From the NCBI GenBank assembly GCA_030737875.1, contig CM060915.1:907688677-907752676 (forward strand): DNA of 64,000 nt, given 5' to 3'. Of this stretch, positions 20,004 through 32,678 are shown piece by piece. The notes below the pieces were generated by a model. The model was not told where the DNA came from. It made no database searches and was given only the letters and a program-made list of their open reading frames with translations. The position numbers and the translations under genes are program-made. Every line of letters begins with the position of its first letter. Position 1 is the first letter of the stretch. This DNA comes from Allium sativum. Its lineage: Eukaryota; Streptophyta; Magnoliopsida; Asparagales; Amaryllidaceae.

Positions 20004-23000
20004 TGTCTCATGTTAACGGGGCATGCTTTGAAGTAAGACAAGTCTGGCGATGGGCGAAAAGACCTGCATGCCATGCATAGAGATTGTTCATGATATTTCC
20101 CTTGAGTTGTACACCGAGAGTGCACTGCTTCAGAGTGGCTGAGATGCATTGTTGAAGATAGTTGGTATGAGTTTAGGATTCCAACATTGTTAAGAGATTT
20201 TACTTGCTTGAGTCTTACCGCTTAGGTTAGAACTTGTCCAAGGCATCTAATTTCTATATGTTTGCATGTGGTGTTGCGCGATGCGATCTAAGTTGGAATA
20301 GGTAACATTAAAGTAAACTGCATGTCATGGGCTCATGAACACGCGATTTGTCTTTCGAAACGTTTTTGGATCCATAGATGATCATTTGGTGTGTACATTT
20401 GAACCATTAAAGCTTGTGAGCACACATTTGGTTAACAAATCAAGTCGATCTGTTTGGTCAAGATTTCGAATGTGTATATGTGTGTTCATTGACATGCTTG
20501 GGCGTGCAATCACATAATGTGGCTATCGAAACGTTGTTGGATTGGAGCTTGATCGTTTGGCGTGTTCCGTTGAATCACTTGGATTCGTTAGCACAAAATC
20601 ATTCAGCGATCCAAGCTGGTCCCAACGGTCAGAGTTCCGAGAACTCGTATATGCGAACATCGTCGTAAGGACAATACTGGGCATACGTCGTGGTCCTGGT
20701 TTTTCAAGGGGTCGAATCGGTTTGAGGGACAGGATAACCTAGTAAGTGCACGGGAGCACGATGCATAACTTCGCACTCCGATGACTTCGCTGAGTCTTGG
20801 CTTCGAGCGTGAGATAGTGAACTTGAACCTTTGAATGGCATTGCGCAATCGAATCAGGATTAGTGAGTTGTGGCCCTGTGGCGTAGTAATCGAGGAACGG
20901 ACTTGTCTGGATTGGCGGCTCGAATGTGCACATAGGATTTGGACACATAGTTGAGCCGTTAGTCTCGGGATCCGATCAATAACCCAATCACGATGTAGTC
21001 GCATCTTGATTGAAGCGTCGTACTGGTGGTTGGTGATAGCCATGGCGTTAGGTGATGAGGCTAAAAGTTGCCATCGTGTTCCGTAATGTTTTCTTTTGTG
21101 AAGTCTTGGTACTGATGGAACATTGAAAACTTCGGAGGACTAGACTTTGGTTCTGGACTGCCTTTTCGTGAGGTGAAGGTGCTCTCAAGACGGTGCCTCC
21201 GAGAGATGTGGTGAAGATGATGCCAGTGCGGGAACTGAAGGGGATCTTCCTGCTACTGGCCGAAGGTTATAAGCTTCCGAGACTCGAGCTTTCGGATCTG
21301 AGTCACACTCGTTGCGAGGTAGACCTTTTTCTCAGGAATGATTACTCTAAAGCTTAGGCGATGGTCGAGTTGGTGCAAGAATTGGTAACAGGCTTCCCTC
21401 GAGCCCATGTTCTTGTCAACTGAAGAGGATGCAAGTGATAAATACTCAGAAACCAAATAGTTTTCTTTTGTTGTGCAACCTCCTTGGAGTGGAGGCAACA
21501 CCAGGATTTGCTCTCATTCCTCCTTCGACGTCTGAGTCTGGATTGTGGTTATAGCGAGAATAACCCAGAGAGGTAGGAGTATCTGAGGATACATTCTCGA
21601 ACGTGGATTTGGGATCCAGCATTTATATGAGTCTTCTCGAGGGAAGAGAAGTTGTGGACGGCTAAAGTGTTCAGGAGATGGGCGTAGCTGGTGCGAGTGT
21701 GCAAACACTGCAAGTTATGGTGGAAGATCAGGAAGCCTGGCTGGTGGCACAGTATGAGGAGCCGGAGGGGAAGAGGAACAGGATGAGGTTGCCACACAAG
21801 ATGTATGGGCACAGGCTAGACATGATGTCGAGGAGAAATCTATCGTTTGTGGTGTCGAGGAAGTAGACCGATGCTGAGGCGGAGAAGGAGAGGACGGAAG
21901 TGACTCTAGAAGGAAAGGGTCCATCACTGGTGGTGACCCTCCTGGTGGGGAACCTGTGCAGAAAAATTAAAGAAAGGAGTGGAATGAGTAGCATAAGTAA
22001 TTCTTATGGAAATTATCGATATTTTGGGTTAGGTGGACCGATAGTATATGCGAGCATGGCCCTTGCTTTTGGTCCTTAAAGGCATGGTGTGGTTTTCATG
22101 TACACCCTGTCACCAGAAAGAAAAGATGTTAGACATGTAGTTTGTCTTTAGTGTGTGTGAAAGGAAATATGAATTAGTAAAAATCGCAATTCATGTTAAG
22201 TGTTCGAATGTTCTTCTTATGTTTTCCAGCGTCCTATACATACACAAGCGTACTTATCGTTACACTAGCAGAAATACAATTAGAGATCACGCTCTGGGTC
22301 ATTTCCAAAGGGTGAGATTGAGCACTGGTTTCAGTAAGTTTCCCTCAGCTCAGGAAACCCGCAGTTGATAAACCAAGCCAGTCACCTTCTCTCTTGGGCT
22401 GCTCGGAGTTAGTCCCAAGTAGAATGAAGGCGTAGGATGCCGATTCGTCCGGTTGAGGACTCTCCAGTCATTCATTCGGGTTATGAGAGCAGGCATCGTT
22501 TATTCGCCGGAGTAAGCCTGGATCATTAGCCCGTAGAGCCTAATCGTGGTCATAGGCTTTACCTAAGCCTTGAGAGCTTCGGGGAGAAAACGATTTAAGA
22601 TCGGTCTCAGTGTTGCGCCGAGATTTGACCGGCATCCATAGCTAATTGAGAATTTTGCATCACACTAGGTTGGCTATTGGGCGGTCCCAAGTCCTTGAAC
22701 TTGGGCACGAAATTTTTTATCCTCGGTCTCGGTGCGGGGCCGAGATTCGAGTTAGTAGTTATTTATACTCGATCGCTTCACGGGCCAAGGACTCGAATAG
22801 CATTGCTGGCTCCTGTGCTCAGGGCGCCGATTGTAGCCAGTATTTTTTCCCTTGATGTTAGCTTGAGGTTCGGATGGCGGTACCGGCTCCCGTGCTCGGG
22901 GTGCCTATGCGGTGATCGAATGTTTGTACGCAAGCAGGTTGTCAGGGTAATCAAACATATCATGCATGGAGTAAACGTGGAAGGGAGACAGGAAACTGAA

Positions 23001-23099
23001 CATCATTTCTACGGATAAATTGGGTAGTTGTAGCCATTATAATGCCTTGATTTGCAAGAAAACAAAACATCGTTGGAGGCATGAACAACTGTACACTAT
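20004..23099. other. Element B non-coding 3' interior
   Basis: About 3.1 kb with no supported coding region on either strand. It shows a weak duplication with a period of about 173 bp around 20350-20700 (CGAAACGTT-TTGGAT and GTTAGCACA-A motifs) and GGTCTC-GTG-GGGCCGAGAT motifs near 22600 and 22730. Several frames of 60 to 146 codons here have no family features. Confidence 0.5.
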
Positions 23100-23345
23100 G
23101 TTATGTAAAGTAGAGGCGGAGATGTTCGTTGTTCCATGCCCTTGGGAGTTCGGCTCCGTCCATGGTTGAGAGTTTGAAAGTTCCATCGCTGAGCTTGCAT
23201 TGTATGGAGTATGGGCCTTCCCAAGAGGATCTAGACCTGTTGGTAGGGGAAAGACCAGATTTAAGACGAGGTCGTCGATGTTGAGGTCCTTATGGAGGAC
23301 TCTGGAGTTGAAGTATCAGGCTACTCGTTATCGATTTAAGGCATG
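23100..23345 (-). pseudogene. Element B integrase C-terminal remnant
   Basis: Translated on the minus strand with shifts, this shows IDDLVLNLVFP, PLGKAHTPYN and then MDGAELPRAWNN. These align with FEPGDLVLKRVFP, GPKWEGPYT and VDGEEIPRAWNA of element A's integrase. It is the only pol piece recognised in element B and has several stops. The rest of pol between it and gag is missing. Confidence 0.7.
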
Positions 23346-24004
23346 ATCCAGGGGACCGGTTCCCGGGTTTGAGACACAGATCCAGTGTAGCGCGCTTGTG
23401 TATGCGAATTAGTCGTAAAGGTTGATCATAGGTCGGACAGAAGCCATTTGGCAGGCTTACAACACTTGAGGCTTGATAACAACTGGATCGATGCAAAAGG
23501 CGACCTACGTGAGGCGAGTTCTGAGGCATGGGTGCTCATTGCTGCCACGGTCCTGACAAGCCCGAGGGGCGATCTTAAGGGATTAGTTGTCGGTCGAATT
23601 CTTGTTTAGTGGGATTCTTTGATGAGCGTTGAGTGGCTCGGAGATCCCATGCAGATAAGTTTCTTGATGTTGTTCTGCAAGTGGCGAAACATGTTCGTGT
23701 TGTGTCTGCGGATGGTGTAGAATCGACAATATCCTGTAGAGTCCCTTGGTGTGCTCATCGGACTTTCAGGTCTTGGCCTTTTGCATGGTTGGGAAATGTA
23801 GGTTGCGAGATAGATTTTCTCGGGGGTGTCACCGAGAGCAGTATAACTGCGGAAAGACGAAAGTCGTAGATGCTTCCTTTTATTGTTGCGATGACCTTTG
23901 ATGTTGTTGGTGCGAGCAACATTGCGTAGACCGATGGAATTAGAGTCGTTGGGGCACCGAGCATCACCACGAGGCAGGATGTTAAGGTGAGAAGCTCGAT
24001 TACT

Positions 24005-24801
24005 TTATGCTAACTTTCGGCATAGGAAGTAGTCGGCATTCATGTGGAAGATCTCCTTGATCTTTGATTTCTTTTGATTGGTACATGCTCCAAGTTCGAA
24101 ATTAGGTGGCATACCCTTCGTAAGCTGGACGAGTGCAATTCGAGGAGTAGGTTTCTCGACTTCGGCCATGGCAGTGTTAGATCTTTCGAGGTAGCCTTTG
24201 AGAGTTTCACGGTCGACTTGGTAAACGTTGGAGGCTGCCTTGGTGCCTTTGGTCATTACGCCGTGCACCCTGGATTGTGTGACCAAAATTTTGGCGAGTT
24301 GGTCGAGAGTTGAGATAGTTCAAGGTGGGACTGGAGGGAACCATGACTGAGCCGTCTTGGGTAAGAACGGGGAAGCACTTGCAGTTCAAGGAATTGGTGA
24401 CGCGTAATGAACCCATGTGCCATTTTTGGCGGTTAATGAAGCTTCGAAGATCCTGGCAACCTTGAGTAAGGAATGAGTGTTGGCATGTCGAAGTGCTTGC
24501 ACTGTTCGGTATTCAGGATAGTTGGAGTAAAGGGGTTGCTATTTTCCCAGACGTCTTTAGTGTTCCCCCGCAATTCTCTCACGATCCTACGGATCATGTC
24601 GGCAATAATCAGAGGCTGGGTTCCTGCCGCATTATGGAGGTCGTGATCCAGTTGAGGAATTAGGAGCCTGGCACGTCTTCTCGAAGGAAGTTCTTTGCCA
24701 TTCTGTGAGCCTTCAAACTCGATTATACTTTCTGGAGGTTGGCTGAGGTGAACTTGGGCCCAGTCGGATGCTGAAAGCGTAGGTGACCAGTCCGGAATCA
24801 T
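24005..24801 (-). pseudogene. Element B gag-like module 2
   Basis: A Tat/Ogre-type gag in broken frames. It begins with a region containing NPFTPTILN and FDMPTLIPYS (24433-24560), continues through a CKCFPVL segment (around 24390) and ends with ETLKGYLERSNTAMAEVEKP and KIKEIFHMNADYF (24010-24230). These match the conserved order of the gag core in this lineage. At least two frameshifts are present. It lies downstream of another gag module of different sequence. Confidence 0.7.
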
Positions 24802-25191
24802 AGCAGCTCGAGTTCGCCTAGCGGAGGCTCGAGCGTCGTTCCCTTAGTCGAGATTAGGTTTAAGCTAGGAACGGACGGGATGACGCGTTCCATTTCTAAT
24901 GGTTATTCTGACATTGTCGTGATTAGAGGTCAGTCGTGCCATCAGAGAATGCCACCTGTGGCATGTGGAAGCATCTAGGCCACTCAGCTTTGTGTACAAT
25001 CCTAGTGAAGGGATTACGCCTTAAGTGGGTTTCCCGCAAGATGTTGGCACATAAGGTCGATGTTATTCTTCAATGCCTGGTTGAGTACGAGAGCTACATT
25101 CTCATATTTCTTATTTAAGCATGTGAATCTGCGCTTGAGTCTCAGGAGCTTTGGGGTCCACAGGTGGGAGGAGATCCGTTTCGGTCGGGTC

Positions 25192-26240
25192 CTCTACCGC
25201 TCGGGGTTGCTGAGAGGTACCAACGTCAAGTGAGGTAAACGAGAGGAGCGTTTGGTTTCGTTGGACTTTTGCTTAATGCTGTTGAGATTTCTGATGCTTT
25301 TCAGACAAGCTATGTTGACTCTAAACTGTTCCACAAATCGCGTGTTCAAAGCATTCCAAGAAGTGACGGAGTCCGGCTCCAGCTGCCTGTACCACATTGC
25401 GACTATGTCTGTTAAGAAAAGCGAAAAGCACTTGACCATGATGTGTTCTGAGGCTTAGAGAACTTCCACATGTCGAATGTATTTCACGAGGTGAGAAGTT
25501 GGGTCCTTGCGACCATCATAGGGATCCAAGACTGGTAGCTTGAAATCAGGTATGTTACGATAGTTCCTGATATCCAGAAAAAGCGGACTGCGAGTCACTC
25601 AATCCATGTCCGTAGAAGAGGCACTACCTCGAGTGTACCGACGGGTGACATCCGCGATTTACGACCCATTTCCAAAAGCAAATAGTTGGTTTAGATCATC
25701 TAGAGAGACACTGGTGCCCCAAGTGTTTAATTCAAGTTGGGAATCAGTTGATTGAGAAGAAATTCTGGTTGGAGTCCAACTTGAGGGGTCACATCAGGCA
25801 CAATCCTAACTCATGGAACTGTGGGAGCACTACCATCCAAAGCTGCACGCATCAGCACATGAGCAACATTTCTGGCTGCGGAGCCCGTAACCTAACCCAC
25901 TTCAATGTCACGGGCTGGAGCGACATCGGGATTCAGGGTTCCCTCAAATGTAGTGGGACCGGCACCGTTCCGAGGAGCGGCGTCGGCCAATTGGTTAGTT
26001 TCTGGGGTTTCCACCAAGTCCCGATTCGTAGGTGGACGAACATAGGTACTCGTCCCAATAGTGTACGCCAGGCCAGTCGGCGTTGAAGTACATCTTATTT
26101 TGTTTTCAATTCGTGCGAGGAAGGTATTGAAAGCCTCCTCCTGGAGCTCAAGTCGAGCTTTCAAATCTGTGGCAAGATTCTTAATCATTCCATCAATGCC
26201 TTCCCAAGTGACGTAGTTCGATGGACGTCCGATCAAGGAG
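25192..26240 (-). pseudogene. Element B gag-like module 1
   Basis: The N-terminal part (25892-26236) has a predicted helix with DLKARLELQEEAFNTFLARI. The core (25192-25560) reads LPVLDPYDGRKDPTSHL, then AMWYRQLEPDSVTSWNAL and FVEQFRVN, with a stop just before. It corresponds to DRYSGRTD and LTWFTRLSPRSI in element A's gag. The frame is broken by several stops. It is nearest to the primer-binding site and so is probably the element's original gag. Confidence 0.75.
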
Positions 26241-27020
26241 AGTTCTTGACTTTCTCCCCCTTATGCACCTCGAGCTTTGATTATAGCGTCGAGCTTCCTA
26301 CTCTTAAACATCATGATGAGAAGCGAGTAATTGAGTCCTAGTTGAGAATTGAAGACGAAATCCGAAGACGGATCGGAAGAACTTATCCCCAACATTCGTT
26401 CATTTGATTCTTTGTTGCTTAGCCATCGTGAGCGGACCCGACCACAAGTTATAGAATGAACCTAAGGCGTGTCGAAGTCGAGATGGGATTTTGCGACAAA
26501 GAAACAAATCCGAGTTCTCTCCCTGATGCGCTCCTTCTTGCCGTGAAACGGGTGATGACTCATTGAGCGTGTCGCTGGACTAACTCCCTATTTTGCCTGA
26601 CTGGGGCTTCGATCCATCGCTTGTTTCTTTTGATCTTTGGTTAAGCACGAGGAGCTACACTTGAGCTACCAAGCCTCAGGGGCTGGAGGTTCCACATCAG
26701 CAATGGCTAAAATGTCGAAAAGAAATCGCTGATGGAACAGAGTGACTTTATTATCATTAGATGGTTTGCCAATGATATATTTCCTTTTTCTCACCATTGC
26801 TAACGAGTTTGCTCAGTGGAGAAGATGAAATCCGAGTAGCACAAACAAACTTGTGGTCGAGGATCGGTGGGAAAAATCGGCTTCTTCGAGTTTTAGCGAA
26901 GGCATTGTTTGATGGAGGCTGAGCGCCCCAAGTCTTGGTGACTGAATAGAATGAAAGGCGAGGTTTCAATTCCTCGAAGCAAGTGACAGAATGTTGACTG
27001 TAGGTGCGTGCTTTACTTTC
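26241..27020 (-). other. Element B leader
   Basis: Region between the primer-binding site and gag module 1. An open frame of 119 codons at 26757-27116 runs across the primer-binding site and into the LTR, so it is not a gene. Nothing else is supported. Confidence 0.5.
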
Positions 27021-27039
27021 CCTTTCCTGGCGCGCCAAA
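27021..27039 (-). promoter_or_regulatory. Element B primer-binding site
   Basis: The minus strand next to the LTR reads TTTGGCGCGCCAGGAAAGG. The TGGCGCGCCAGG core is a known primer-binding type of Tat/Ogre elements. It differs from those of element A and of the iMet-primed elements. Confidence 0.85.
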
Positions 27040-27361
27040 TGTTGATGCCTAAAATTGTCGTCAACATCCGAGAGTTCCAAAAATTTGAAACTTTGATGTC
27101 CAAAGTGGAGAAGCATAAGAGATGCAGTAATAATGTATGGGAAAGTAAAGGACTCAGTTATTTATAGTGGTTCGAGCCATCGAGGCCTACGTCCACTTTG
27201 AAGGTTGTACTTGATTTTATTCCATTACAACAAAGTACAACAAGATTAATACAAGAAGATATAATGATTAACAATATTCTCTTAGTCCTTATTACAGAGC
27301 TTCCTTGTTGTCCAGCTTCCTTGTGGACTGAGAGTAGTCGAGTAGTTGTTGTTGCGTTACT

Positions 27362-28262
27362 GAGGGATCCGAGGGAAACGAAGTCGAGGCTCGGGGTCTG
27401 AGGGAAACGGAGTCGAGGCTCGGGGTCCGAGGGAGGCGGAGTCGAGGCTCCAGGTTCAAGGGAAGCGGAGTCGGGGCTCGGGATCCGAGGGAGGTGGAGT
27501 CGAGGCTCGATATCTGAGGGAGGCGGAGTCAAGGCTCGGGGTCCGAGAGAGGCGGAGTCGAGGCTCAGGGTCCGAGGGAGGCGGAGTCGAGGCTCGGGGT
27601 CCGAAGGAGTCGGAGTCGAGGCTCGGGGTCCGAAGGAGTCGGAGTCGAGGCTCGAGGTCCGAAGGAGTCGGAGTCGATGATCGGGGTCCGAAGGAGGCAG
27701 AGTCGAGGCTCGGAGTCCGAAGGTGGCGGAGTCCATGCTAGGGGTCTGAAGGAGGCGGAGACCAGGCTCGAGGTCCGAAGGAGGCGGTGTCCGGGCTTGG
27801 GGTTTAAGGGAGGCCGAGTCAAGGCTAGAGGTCCGAAGGAGGCAGAGTCGAGGCTCGGGGTCCGAGGGAGGCGGAATCGAGGCTCGAGGTCCGAAGGAGG
27901 CGGAGTCGAGGCTTGGAGTCCAAAGGAGGTGGAGTCGAGGCTTAGGGTCCGGAGGAGGCGGAGTCGAAGCTCGGGGTCCGAAGGAGGCAGAGTCGGGGCT
28001 CGGGGTTTGAAGGAGGCAGAGTCGAGGCTCGGGTTCCGAGAGAGGTGGAATCGAAGCTCGAGGTCCGAAGGAGGCGGAGTCGAGGCTCGAGGTCCGAAGG
28101 AGGCGGAGTCGAGGCTCGAGGTCCGAAGGAGGCAAAGTCGAGGCTCAGGTACCGAGGGAGGCAGAGTCGAGGCTCGGGGTTCGAAGGAGGCGGAGGCTCG
28201 GCTCGGGGTCCGTAGGAAGCGGAGTCGAGGCTCGGGATCCGAGGGAGGCGGAGCCGAGACCT
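27362..28262 (+). repeat. 29-bp minisatellite in element B 5' LTR
   Basis: About 31 units of the same 29-bp motif as at 17222-17890, so this array is about eight units longer than its partner. The long Pro/Leu/Arg-rich minus-strand frame at 27158-28135 is a by-product of the repeat. Confidence 0.92.
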
Positions 28263-28543
28263 TCTTCTTTTTCTTCTTCTTCTAGAGGCCCATGACATGT
28301 CCAATGGCCATGGATAAGAAGATGGTGATCATTAATGGTATTTTAGAGCTTCATGAAGTCCAAAGGTGGCTTGATGTCCAAATCATGCTTGAACCTTCAT
28401 GAGTATGCTCATGGGTCCAAGCATATTCATCTTCTCCTTTGTATGATGATGGGGGGTGCCTAGGAGGCCCTGGAGAAGAATATTGAAGCCATTAAAGCTT
28501 GAGAGAGAGCTTAGACCAACCTCTTTCATGTAGGAAGTGAGTG

Positions 28544-28548
28544 GGTAT
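28544..28548. repeat. Target-site duplication GGTAT, left, of element C
   Basis: GGTAT before the element is repeated at 35964-35968 after it. The uninterrupted LTR at 18177-18190 has a single copy of this site. Confidence 0.85.
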
Positions 28549-29681
28549 TGAAAAGTCGGTGTATATGACTTAAGCAGGATCTTTATATGGATATAGCGGA
28601 ATGGTATATAATAAACTAACTAGTAAACTACAATAGTTATGCAGGTAAAACTAAGCTATAGAGATATGTCACAAATAAAATAAAGTGCAGTTAGTAAAGA
28701 CACCAGGAATTTTATACTGGTTCGGACTTCTCGCCCTATGTCCAGTCCCAAATCTCCTCTTCGGAATTCACTATCACGCCCTCTCTTAACCTGGAGGAAT
28801 AGGTCACAATACACCCGGACACTAACAAGGATGTCCAGCCTGAGCATCCACACAGGACTTCACAATTTACAAGTGTTTTGACTCTTGAATGTGCTCTCTA
28901 ATCAACAAGGAATAGTCACGATGAAGTAATCCCTATTTATAATCTTATCCTCAAGTATTTGATATGTTTGTGAAGATTGAAGGAAGTTTGTTGCTTGTTG
29001 AATCAAGAGATGTGAAATGTTATCAAAGATTCAACAAGTAACTTGAATTTGAGAGAGCTTTTAAATGCAATGAATATAGAAGTGTAAATCAAAAAATAGA
29101 GAGAATAGAATGAGAATCGGTGATTAGGAAAACATGTTTGTAGTGCTTATATAATTGCAGAAGATTAGCATTCCTTCATGAAAGGTTTAAGCAAAAAGTT
29201 GCATCCATTTCCATTCATAATTGAAGAGAAATCTGTTCATGAAAGAAGGTGACTCTTCATAATAAAGGCTTCTGTTTCGAATCGGTCAACTAGTCTAAAA
29301 ACAATCAATCGACTGATTGAATCATACTGTAAAACGTTTGGATTTAAAACCTTTAAAACTAGCCGTTATTGTACAGAAACATGCTGACCAGTCAACTGGT
29401 CATATTTCCACCAGTCGACTAGTATAGCTGAGTCTGTACAATCATGGCTTTTTAAAGCCTTATAATATATATATTTATACCTTGTTTTTTATATTCGTGT
29501 TATACTTGAGGATAGATTTTAACATAATTCTAACATGACTCGATATATATATATGTATGTATGTATGTATGCATGTATATGTGTGTGTGTGTGTGTGTGT
29601 GTATATATAACCTTAGCTCCATGACATGATCTCCATTGCTCTTCTCTTTGTTGACATTAATCAAAATTCTTGTTTTCAACA
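28549..29681 (-). repeat. Element C 3' LTR
   Basis: A 1133-bp LTR. In the element's sense it starts TGTTGAAAACAAG and ends GACTTTTCA. It contains the U5-type block at 28708-28749 and a (TATG)n/(TG)n microsatellite at 29543-29608. Confidence 0.88.
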
Positions 29682-29900
29682 TTCTTCCACTTATTGATTG
29701 ATGACAACATATTGCATTCTTGTTGAAATTTTTTGAATGTCTCCCCCTTGAATATCGGGCTCCCCCTGAATTTCTGCAACATTTACCGTTTTGATTCCTA
29801 CAACAAAATGTTAGCATATATATTTTCAATAAATAAATCCATCATTGTGAGCATAGAAATTATAATTCTCCCCCTTTGTCATCGATTAAAAAGCATTTAA
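29682..29900 (-). promoter_or_regulatory. Element C polypurine motifs
   Basis: The minus strand carries AAGTGGAAGAA beside the LTR, two GGGGGAG motifs at about 29738-29770 and AAAGGGGGAG at about 29868-29880. Repeated GGGGGAG tracts upstream of the 3' LTR are a recognised mark of Sireviruses. Confidence 0.7.
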
Positions 29901-30213
29901 ACAATATGATCACAAATTAATCGAATAGCAGATAAACCATCGATGCAAAATAAAACGTAGTCAGTTCATACATGCACATTGTTTAACACAACTAAAATAT
30001 AAAGCTTTCTAACATAAGCTTTTACACAACCAAAAGAAAAAATAACAAGTTCGGAATTTAAAAGATGCTAAGGTAAAAAACATACATATATTACTAAGGA
30101 CACGAATATGCGAGCTAAATTTCATTGGATTCCATACTTTCGGAAGAAGTCTAATTAGAAGGAGATATAGGCCTCTTTTCCGGATCCGTGATATGTCTAG
30201 TAGATGCAAGAAA

Positions 30214-31283
30214 TCATGATATCGATGTCCACGTCTTTCCAAGAAAACCCTTGATTTTATCGAACTTTTTATCCATTTTCTGGTCCATCCTTTTAAGGCC
30301 AGCTTCTAAAAGAAGTTGATTGCGAGCAATAACATCAAGTGCTTGTCTAGAAGTTTGTGATGGTTCTGTCAAACGGATATCTTCTGGATTTGCATGAGCC
30401 GAGCTTGAAGATGGTCGATCCATATCTCTCTTTTTCCTCTCTTCCAAACTCATGATTCTAATAGTAGGAGGAGGCATGTGTATTTGCTTTAAATTTTTGC
30501 TATCTAAGATCTTAATTTCTATCATATCGGAATCCGGTTTGGGGATGTTTGCACTTTCGAACACTCTCATTAAGTATCCACCAAAATGAAAATAAGTGCC
30601 AATACCATGTGTGAAGAGAACAAGATGATCCATTATCGTTTTCATCCAATTTATTCTTATGTTGCCATAAGTTGCATATAAAGCTCGAAACGTATCCGCA
30701 TGTACAAGATCATGTGTTCCGGATCGTGGTAGGATTGTACGTGTAAGATCATGTTGAAGAATTCTTGCACTTGGTCATAAGTCTTTTGTTCGAGAGCCAT
30801 CAGAATTATCATCAATAATGAGGTGTCTTACTTCATCTCTAACTCCAAATTCGCAATTCACTTCTGATAAGGCTATCCCATCCGTAAGAGAGTTTAGAAT
30901 ATTTCCTAGCCTTTCAATAGAAATAAAAATAGGTTGCCCGCAAACCATACTCCAAAGACAATTTTGTGTATTGGTAGGAGTTTGATGACCCAAATTCATA
31001 TTAGCCAAGAACAATTTGATCATCATAACATTTTTTTTTTATTTTGAGAATATTCCAAAAGAGATTCAAGTCTACTTCGTCAAGCTAATTTTTGTAATCT
31101 ATATGAATCAAAGTCTTGAAACTTGACAAAAGGTTCTAGAATAAACTTCAGATTTGACATAGGTTTCCATCTTCTTTTATCAAGATCATTCCATAACCAT
31201 TGATCTATGGATGAATCAGCTTGCTTCTTTTCCCTAGTTGTAGAAGATGAATCAATATCCCTTTGCCTTTTTGGAGATGCCAC
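30214..31283 (-). pseudogene. Element C env-like / plant transposon-protein ORF
   Basis: Three frame segments from the Met at 31283 form one decayed gene. The first part has PMSNLKFILEPFVKFQDFD, the second QPIFISIERLGNILNSLTDG, and the third a region around NWMKTIMDHLVLFTHG and FGGYLMRVFESANIP, followed by a basic, coiled-coil tail. The succession resembles the env-like ORF of Sireviruses and Athila, also annotated as a 'putative plant transposon protein'. No signal peptide or clear membrane segment is seen, so a membrane role is not supported. A TGA at 31080-31082 and a shift at a poly-A run near 31030 break it. Confidence 0.55.
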
Positions 31284-31703
31284 TGAAATTGATGGTTGAA
31301 AAAGAAAAATCGAAATTTCAAAGGCTTAGGGTTTATGAAAGATAAGAAGAAGATGTTAGAAATAAAGAGAAATGGGGTAAATGGGGTTATAAAGATCGAG
31401 TTGTAGCAGTTATTGGGTTTCCGATTTTTCATTAACTAGTAGACTCGTATGTATACAACTAGTCAACTGGTTGCTGATAGAAAAAACGGCATCATTCCTT
31501 ATTTTTGAATGTATATTTTTGAATTCTTATCTTATGTACATATTATTTATGTCTATTATCTTGAAAAGAGAATATGTGTTTTTATTAACTATAAAAAATA
31601 CATAATTATTAAAATGGTTATAAGAAAAATAATCTTGAAATTTTGCATTTTCGATCAATGAAAATCTTATCTAAACAAAAGAAGAATTTCTGTGATTAAT
31701 GTA

Positions 31704-32366
31704 TTATTCTTCTTTTGATGAGGTTGATTTTCTTGGGGTCTTAGAACCAGCTCCTTCATTCTCTTGATAATTCTTTTCCCATGAATTCAGACTTTCCTTC
31801 TTACTACTAGGAGATTTTTTCCAAGGACTGCATAAAGTAGATGGCCTTCTTGGTGTTTCAAGAGTCATAGAGAGAGGATGATGCCTAGGTTCAAGTACAG
31901 CCGACCTACCACAGATACGAAATGCGGCTGTTTCTAAAAAAGTTAAACTATCCGAGATTTGTTTTTTCTCAAAATATAATTCTCTTTGCAACCGCATCTA
32001 TTCATGTTGATAATGACGTATTTCATCTATTTTGTTTTTCGTTGATGGAGACACCGAAAGCTCCCTTCTTTTCTTTGCATCCGGAGTATATCCGGTTCGG
32101 CATTCTTGCCACTGAAGATTTGGTTCTTTATTCGGAGTAGGAGATGTGATAATATTGGTAGAATCGGATGATGTTTTTTCAGAGGACTTAGTTGGTGTAG
32201 ATGGAGAGCTTATTTTTTCGACATGACACAAGAAAGCTTTTCGGAGAATGGTTTCTATTGTTTTGATGAAAGAAAGAAACTTTTCTAATGTATTTATAAG
32301 AGAACACATACTAAATATATATATGTAAATGATGGGTAAAACTAGTTTTATCCGTTCATTTAACAA
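31704..32366 (-). pseudogene. Element C unassigned Ser/Lys/Thr-rich ORF
   Basis: Two in-phase frames (32366-31998 and 31997-31704) are separated by a single stop. They have Ser/Thr/Pro/Lys-rich stretches such as SSPSTPTKSSEK and KTPRKSTSSKEE. No known domain is recognised. It lies between gag and the env-like ORF, where pol would be expected. It may be the 5' part of the env-like gene or unrelated. Confidence 0.35.
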
Positions 32367-32678
32367 AAAATTTGTTTGCTAAAAAATAGGTATAGAAAGT
32401 AATTACAAGGTTTGTCTGCAAAACCATGTTTCTTTACTAAAAATACAATATTCTTTCCTAATTAAAAAATAAAACCACATTAAGTAAGCTAAGCATATAT
32501 AAAAGAATATTATAATAACTATGAATAATTAACTTACAGAAGTGATCCAAGAGTACTACTTAAAACTCCTTTTTATTTTGAGCTAGTCACTAACATATTT
32601 GTGTGATACCTACAAAAAATAAAATTTTATTAGTACTCACTTCCTACGTTAGGGTTCTAAGGGTTAAATCTTAAGAAG

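Larger units (their letters stand above)
27040..28548 (-). repeat. Element B 5' LTR, first part
   Basis: Starts TGTTGATGCC and follows 16889 onward closely. It contains the U5 block (27158-27199), a 29-bp minisatellite and the unique segment ending TAGGAAGTGAGTGGGTAT, where element C interrupts it. Confidence 0.9.

Noticed and set aside
19076..20149. 357-codon minus-strand frame rich in Leu, Ser, Pro and Tyr
   Set aside because: It is the translation of the 22-bp minisatellite plus the unique LTR tail and interior start. It crosses the polypurine tract and LTR border, which a gene of the element would not do.
20603..21043. 146-codon minus-strand frame in element B interior
   Set aside because: It has no recognisable domain and lies in a weakly repeated non-coding zone between integrase remnant and 3' LTR. 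Chance cannot be excluded.
26757..27116. 119-codon minus-strand frame at element B's 5' end
   Set aside because: It spans the LTR start and the primer-binding site, so it cannot be a gene of the element.
27158..28135. 325-codon minus-strand Pro/Leu/Arg/Ser-rich frame
   Set aside because: By-product of the 29-bp minisatellite in element B's 5' LTR. Equivalent frames exist on the other strand.
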